Shown piece by piece: positions 60,580 through 64,000 of a DNA stretch of 64,000 nt. The translations under genes and the position numbers were made by a program. Under the pieces are notes generated by a model. It was not told the origin of the DNA. It did not search any database and saw nothing but the letters and a program-made list of their open reading frames with translations. Position 1 is the stretch's first letter; each line of letters begins with the position of its first letter. This DNA is from Actinomycetales bacterium (GTDB lineage: Bacteria; Actinomycetota; Actinomycetes; Actinomycetales; Dermatophilaceae): NCBI GenBank assembly GCA_016715285.1, contig JADKAO010000007.1, positions 62,001 to 126,000 on the forward strand, written 5' to 3'.

Positions 60580-61277
60580 AGCTCCTGAGCCAGCTGGCGC
60601 GCCTCTGCGACGACAGCAGCGCCGAGCCTCTCCAGGTCGGCCGGTCCGGCAAAGACCACGGAGACAGCGGCACGGCATACACCTTGCGGGTCCACCACCG
60701 GTGCTGCCACGGCGCGAAAGCCCACAATGACTTCGCTTGTGCTGCAAGCCCATCCGTCGATTCGTGCCCTCGTGACCTCGGGCCGCTCGCCTGGGAGAGG
60801 GCCTTCGCCCGCAAGGAGGGCCAGCCCGGGAGCACCTTGGTCGACGGGGTGCCTTAGACCAGGGCGGTAGCTCACGTGGGCGGTCGCTGCTGGCGGCTCC
60901 ACTACCTCGACCGTCACCGCCTCGTGGCCGTGGCGGACGACGAGGAAGGCGGTCATGTCGGTGGTCACCGCAAGGTTGAGTAGATGCTTACTGGCACGTG
61001 CTCGGAGAGCTGGAGTAAACCGGCCAGCGAGCACCGCGAGGCCAGCACCCGGCTGATACCGGCCCTGGTGATCACGCGACAGCATGCCGTGGTCTTCCAG
61101 GGTGCGCAGCATGCGATACGTGATGGAGCGGTGCATGCCGACATCGCGAGCGACCTCTGCAACCGTTAGAGGTTCAGGAGACTCGGTGACGTGTTCAAGA
61201 ATGCGGAGACCGCGGTCGAGGGTTTGGGACGCGGGTTTGGCGCCATCGTTCGACGCGCGTGGAACGACCGTTGCCAA
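60576..61277 (-). CDS. IclR-family transcriptional regulator
   Basis: A 233-residue IclR regulator. The winged helix (residues about 15-75, QTLDRGLRILEHVTESPEPL, VGMHRSITYRMLRTLEDHGM) and effector domain (VGFRAVAAPVVDPQGVCRAA) are clear. It is divergent from the liv-type transporter operon, which it most likely controls. The intergenic region contains an AT-rich imperfect palindrome (61314-61342). Confidence 0.88.
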   Translation of the reverse strand: MATVVPRASNDGAKPASQTLDRGLRILEHVTESPEPLTVAEVARDVGMHRSITYRMLRTLEDHGMLSRDHQGRYQPGAGLAVLAGRFTPALRARASKHLLNLAVTTDMTAFLVVRHGHEAVTVEVVEPPAATAHVSYRPGLRHPVDQGAPGLALLAGEGPLPGERPEVTRARIDGWACSTSEVIVGFRAVAAPVVDPQGVCRAAVSVVFAGPADLERLGAAVVAEARQLAQEL

Positions 61278-61313
61278 CGAGCCTCCCCGCCTCTACAGTG
61301 AGCCGCAAGCTCC

Positions 61314-61342
61314 CATATCGAATTCCGTCGTTCGAATATAGA
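61314..61342. promoter_or_regulatory. AT-rich palindromic site upstream of livK
   Basis: ATATCGAA near 61315 and TTCGAATATA (61331-61340) form an imperfect inverted repeat in an otherwise GC-rich region, between the divergent IclR and liv genes. It could be both operator and promoter element. Confidence 0.35.
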
Positions 61343-61435
61343 ACACTCGACGGTGGTGGGGAAGGGTGCGAGACCCTCAAAATTGCGGACATAGACGAGG
61401 GCAGGGGGGACCCGGCCTTCGTAGAAGGAGACGAC

Positions 61436-62620
61436 ATGCAGCGCAGCATGCGAATCATCGCGTTTGGCATCGTGGCGGGATTGGCAACGACCCTGGCCGC
61501 GTGCTCGGAGAGCTCGGGCGGAGGCTCAGCCACGGGCGGAGCGACGAGCGCAGGGGGAGACATCAAGATCGGTGTTGTCCTCGACATCACCGGTGCCGGT
61601 GCAAGCCTTGGTGTTCCGGAGCGGCAGACCATCGAGATGTTGGCTGACCAGGTCAACGCTGCGGGTGGGGTTAACAACCGCAAGATCAAGCTGTACATCG
61701 AGGACAACCAGTCCACCGAGGATGGCGCTGCCAAGGCGACGAGCAAGCTGCTCAACACCGAGAAGGTTGACGTCATCATCGGCGCATCCCGCACCGGCCC
61801 AAGCCTCGCCATGCGCCCCCTCGCCGAGAAGGCCGAGAAGCCGATGGTCTCGCTCGCTGCCAACCAGAAGATCGTTGACGGCTCCAAGTGGGTCTTCAAG
61901 ACTGCTCAAAACGACCGCGTCGTCCTCGAGAAGATGGTCGACGACATGAAGGCCAAGGGCCTGACGAAGGTCGCTGTAGCGCGTGACGCCTCCGGGTTCG
62001 GTGAAGGTATTCCTGAGATGCTCGCTGAAGTCGGTAAGACTGCTGGCATTACGGTCGTCAAGGTCGAGAAGTTCGCTCCCGACGCCACCGACTTCACCTC
62101 GCAAATGACCAACCTGCGCGCCTCGGAGCCGCAGGCCGTCGTCATCTGGGGTATCCCGCCGGCAGCTGGCCTGGCGCAGAAGGCCTACAAGCAGCTCGGT
62201 ATCACTGTCCCGGTGTACCAGTCGCACGGCATCGGCAACCAGGCGTTCCTCGACACCGCTGGCGACACCGCCAACGGGCTGCTCGCACCGCTCGGCCGCA
62301 TGCTCGTCGCGGACCAGCTCAAGGCTGACGACCCGCAGAAGCCAGTCGTTACCAAGTTCATCGCGGACTTCAAGGCCAAGTACAACGCCAACCCGTCGAC
62401 CTTCGCTGGCCACGCTTACGACGGCTTCATGATCACGGTCGAGGCCCTCAAGAAGGCTGGCACCGACCCGGTCAAGCTCCGTGATGCCCTCGAGCAGACC
62501 TCGAAGTGGCCCGGTGTCAGCGGCGTGTTCACCATGACGCCCACCGACCACTCGGGTCTCACCAAGGACGCCCTGGTCATGGTGACGGTCGACAACAAGG
62601 CCTGGAAGGTCGCAGGCTAA
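61436..62620 (+). CDS. livK: ABC transporter substrate-binding lipoprotein (branched-chain amino acid type)
   Basis: A 394-residue periplasmic-binding-fold type I lipoprotein. The signal ends in the lipobox LAAC (TTLAACSESSGG), followed by a Gly/Ser linker and the domain start IKIGVVLDITGAGASLGVPE. ATG 61436 follows GAAGGAG; a second ATG at 61448 is possible. The ligand may be a branched-chain amino acid, but this class also binds amides, urea and aromatic acids. livH follows after 6 bases. Confidence 0.9.
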   Translation: MQRSMRIIAFGIVAGLATTLAACSESSGGGSATGGATSAGGDIKIGVVLDITGAGASLGVPERQTIEMLADQVNAAGGVNNRKIKLYIEDNQSTEDGAAKATSKLLNTEKVDVIIGASRTGPSLAMRPLAEKAEKPMVSLAANQKIVDGSKWVFKTAQNDRVVLEKMVDDMKAKGLTKVAVARDASGFGEGIPEMLAEVGKTAGITVVKVEKFAPDATDFTSQMTNLRASEPQAVVIWGIPPAAGLAQKAYKQLGITVPVYQSHGIGNQAFLDTAGDTANGLLAPLGRMLVADQLKADDPQKPVVTKFIADFKAKYNANPSTFAGHAYDGFMITVEALKKAGTDPVKLRDALEQTSKWPGVSGVFTMTPTDHSGLTKDALVMVTVDNKAWKVAG

Positions 62621-62626
62621 GACCTC

Positions 62627-63496
62627 ATGACCGACCTCCTCCAGCTGGTTTTCGCCGGGCTGGCACAGGGAGCTGTCTACGGGTTGGTGGCACTTGGTTT
62701 TGTTGCCATCTTCGCGGTTCGCGAAATCGTCAACCTGGTCCAGGGCGAGTATGCCGCCCTGGCCGGGTTGGCGGCGATCAGCGCTGTTGGCGCTGGACTG
62801 CCCCTGCTCGTCGCCATCATCGTCGTCGTCCCTCTCGTCGTTGGCGTGGCCGTCCTCATTGAGCGGATCACCATCGCGCCGATCAAGAAGATGACGCCCC
62901 TGACGTCGATCATCCTCACCTTGGGTGTCTCGACCGCCGTCAAGGCACTCATGCTTCTCATCTGGGGTCCGGAGGCAAAGGGCCTGCCCAACTTCCCGGG
63001 CTCGGACATCGTCCTCGGTGGCGTCAGCATTCGCAGCCAGGAGCTGTGGGTGCTCGGCATTGCGGCCATCGTCGGGTATGCCGTGATTTGGTTCTACGAG
63101 CACACGGTCCGCGGCAAGTCGCTGCGTGCCTGTGCGGAGCAGCCGATCGCGGCCCGCCTGGTTGGGATTTCCCCGCGGACCGCCACCGTCGTCGCCTTTG
63201 CCATTGCTGGCTTCGTCGGGGCGGTTGCCGGTGTCGTTGGCAGCCCGATTTACCTCAGCTCGTGGACCAGTGGCCTCACCATGGGTCTCAAGGGCTTCGT
63301 CGCCGCCACCCTCGGTGGCCTGACGTCCCTGCGGGTCGCCATGTTGGGTGGCCTCGCCCTGGGCATCTTGGAAAACCTCGTCGCGGGCTACCTCAGCTCC
63401 GGGTATCGGGACGCCGTCGCGTTCGTCGTCCTCGTCCTGGTGCTGTTGTTCAAACCGCATGGCCTCGCCGGTAAGAGTTCGGGGGTGCGCGTATGA
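62627..63496 (+). CDS. livH: ABC transporter permease, LivH type
   Basis: A 289-residue permease with about eight membrane segments. LLQLVFAGLAQGAVYGLVAL at the N-terminus, NLVQGEYAALAGL, and the cytoplasmic coupling stretch RACAEQPIAARLVGISPR are typical of LivH. The stop overlaps the livM start by 4 bases. Second gene of the liv operon. Confidence 0.93.
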   Translation: MTDLLQLVFAGLAQGAVYGLVALGFVAIFAVREIVNLVQGEYAALAGLAAISAVGAGLPLLVAIIVVVPLVVGVAVLIERITIAPIKKMTPLTSIILTLGVSTAVKALMLLIWGPEAKGLPNFPGSDIVLGGVSIRSQELWVLGIAAIVGYAVIWFYEHTVRGKSLRACAEQPIAARLVGISPRTATVVAFAIAGFVGAVAGVVGSPIYLSSWTSGLTMGLKGFVAATLGGLTSLRVAMLGGLALGILENLVAGYLSSGYRDAVAFVVLVLVLLFKPHGLAGKSSGVRV

Positions 63497-64000
63497 ACCA
63501 CATGCTTCGGCGCCAGCTCCCCTTCGTGCTGCTGGCGATCTTCCTCGTGGTCTTTGGGATGGTTGCGCCTCAGAATGTGGTCGATATCGGCGTCTATGCG
63601 CTGATCTATGGCCTGGCAGCAATCGGGCTCTCCCTGCTGATGGGTCTGGCGGGGCAGGTCAGCCTCGGCCATGCCGCCTTCATCGCAGTGGGTGCCTACA
63701 CCCAGGCTGTGCTCGTGTCGAAGGCCAATCTGCCGTTCATCCTCGCGGCGCCGATCTCGGTCGTGGCCGCGATGATCGTGGCGCTCATCGTCGGTCTCCC
63801 ATTGCTCCGGCTGCGCGGGCACTTCCTTGCGCTCGCGACGCTTGGTCTCGGCATCATCATCGGTGTCATCGTCACCGAGTCGGAGTTCCTCGGGTCAACG
63901 TCCGGGATCTACGGACTGCCCAACATCTCGTTCGGTGGCCGTGCCTACGACTCGGCGCAGGAGTACTTCATGCTCCTCACGCCGTTTGTCGTGATCGGAC
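63493..64000 (+). CDS. livM: ABC transporter permease, LivM type (3' end outside window)
   Basis: ATG 63493 overlaps the livH stop (ATGA). The visible 169 residues show membrane segments and the LivM signature YGLAAIGLSLLMGLAGQVSL followed by GHAAFIAVGAY. It runs off the right edge without a stop. ATPase genes livG and livF are expected beyond. Confidence 0.93.
   Translation, partial: MNHMLRRQLPFVLLAIFLVVFGMVAPQNVVDIGVYALIYGLAAIGLSLLMGLAGQVSLGHAAFIAVGAYTQAVLVSKANLPFILAAPISVVAAMIVALIVGLPLLRLRGHFLALATLGLGIIIGVIVTESEFLGSTSGIYGLPNISFGGRAYDSAQEYFMLLTPFVVIG

Noticed and set aside
1452..63082. GTATGCC as a strand-biased Chi- or KOPS-like motif
   Set aside because: The two orientations are nearly equal (36 and 37) over 64 kb, whereas replication-directed motifs are strongly skewed.
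1452..63082. GTATGCC as a mere Tyr-Ala codon-pair preference
   Set aside because: It also occurs in other frames (Arg-His-Thr, Gly-Ile-Pro with ATA) and in non-coding hairpins.
61526..63622. 698-residue minus-strand frame across livK and livH
   Set aside because: Antisense of two intact transporter genes, low-complexity Asp/Arg/Gly composition typical of high-GC shadows.
1..64000. CRISPR arrays, rRNA genes and known riboswitches
   Set aside because: No regularly spaced repeats, rRNA signatures, or T-box, SAM, TPP or cobalamin-type conserved elements were seen, including upstream of thiL, serA and leuB.

Overview
The window is a high-GC chromosomal segment from an actinobacterium, most likely a member of the Micrococcales. 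The evidence is GTG-rich starts, a clustered ilvBNC-serA-leuB-ilvE-cimA region, an HU protein with a histone-H1-like Lys/Ala tail, a DUF3515 lipoprotein, and the order gpsA-ddl-thiL-rpmB-DAK/DegV-recG-rsmD-coaD-yceD-rpmF-rnc-mutM. Intrasporangiaceae/Dermatophilaceae is my best guess from general resemblance; it was not tested.

Layout. 1-3.9 kb: end of a membrane protein, a PLP decarboxylase-like enzyme and a GPH-type sugar transporter. 3.9-17.8 kb: branched-chain amino acid and serine synthesis (ilvB, ilvN, ilvC, serA, leuB, ilvE, cimA), with an M23 peptidase, a HAD phosphatase, a GATase and a GNAT enzyme between them. Both ilvB and cimA are preceded by a short leader peptide and a terminator, which is the layout of transcription attenuation. 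17.8-22.4 kb: a so-called 3-methyladenine glycosylase, an SGNH esterase, a frameshifted FAH gene, gltX, tRNA-Gln and tRNA-Glu. 22.7-25.6 kb: an IclR regulator divergent from leuC-leuD. 25.8-42.3 kb: HU, plsC, gpsA, a trans-sulfuration enzyme, ddl, thiL, a nitronate monooxygenase-like gene, rpmB, a DAK/DegV kinase, recG, rsmD, coaD, yceD, rpmF, rnc and a frameshifted mutM.

42.3-53.8 kb is an accessory island made of three modules. The 3' end of mutM, which encodes the zinc finger, recurs as a remnant at 47.0 and 50.9 kb. The sequence CGTGAACGTAG sits at the right end of each module (46998, 50894, 53659). Cargo includes an unrecognised divergent cluster with a membrane-anchored coiled-coil protein, a recombinase remnant, yefM-yoeB, a DUF3626 protein, a DUF4143 ATPase gene broken by an intact IS21 element with a 5-bp target duplication, a decayed IS110 transposase, and a decayed HigB toxin beside an intact HigA antitoxin. 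From 53.9 kb core genes resume: M3 peptidase, acylphosphatase, chorismate mutase, smc, then an IclR regulator divergent from a livKHM-type transporter that runs off the right edge.

The most striking signal crosses gene boundaries. The heptamer GTATGCC (either strand) occurs about 73 times by hand count, against roughly 7-8 expected from base composition. Orientations are balanced. It appears in several codon frames, even forcing the rare Ile codon ATA, and it forms inverted pairs (hairpins) between genes. It is nearly absent (one copy) from the 42.3-53.8 kb island. This resembles the DNA uptake sequences of Neisseria and Pasteurellaceae, though its function here is unknown.
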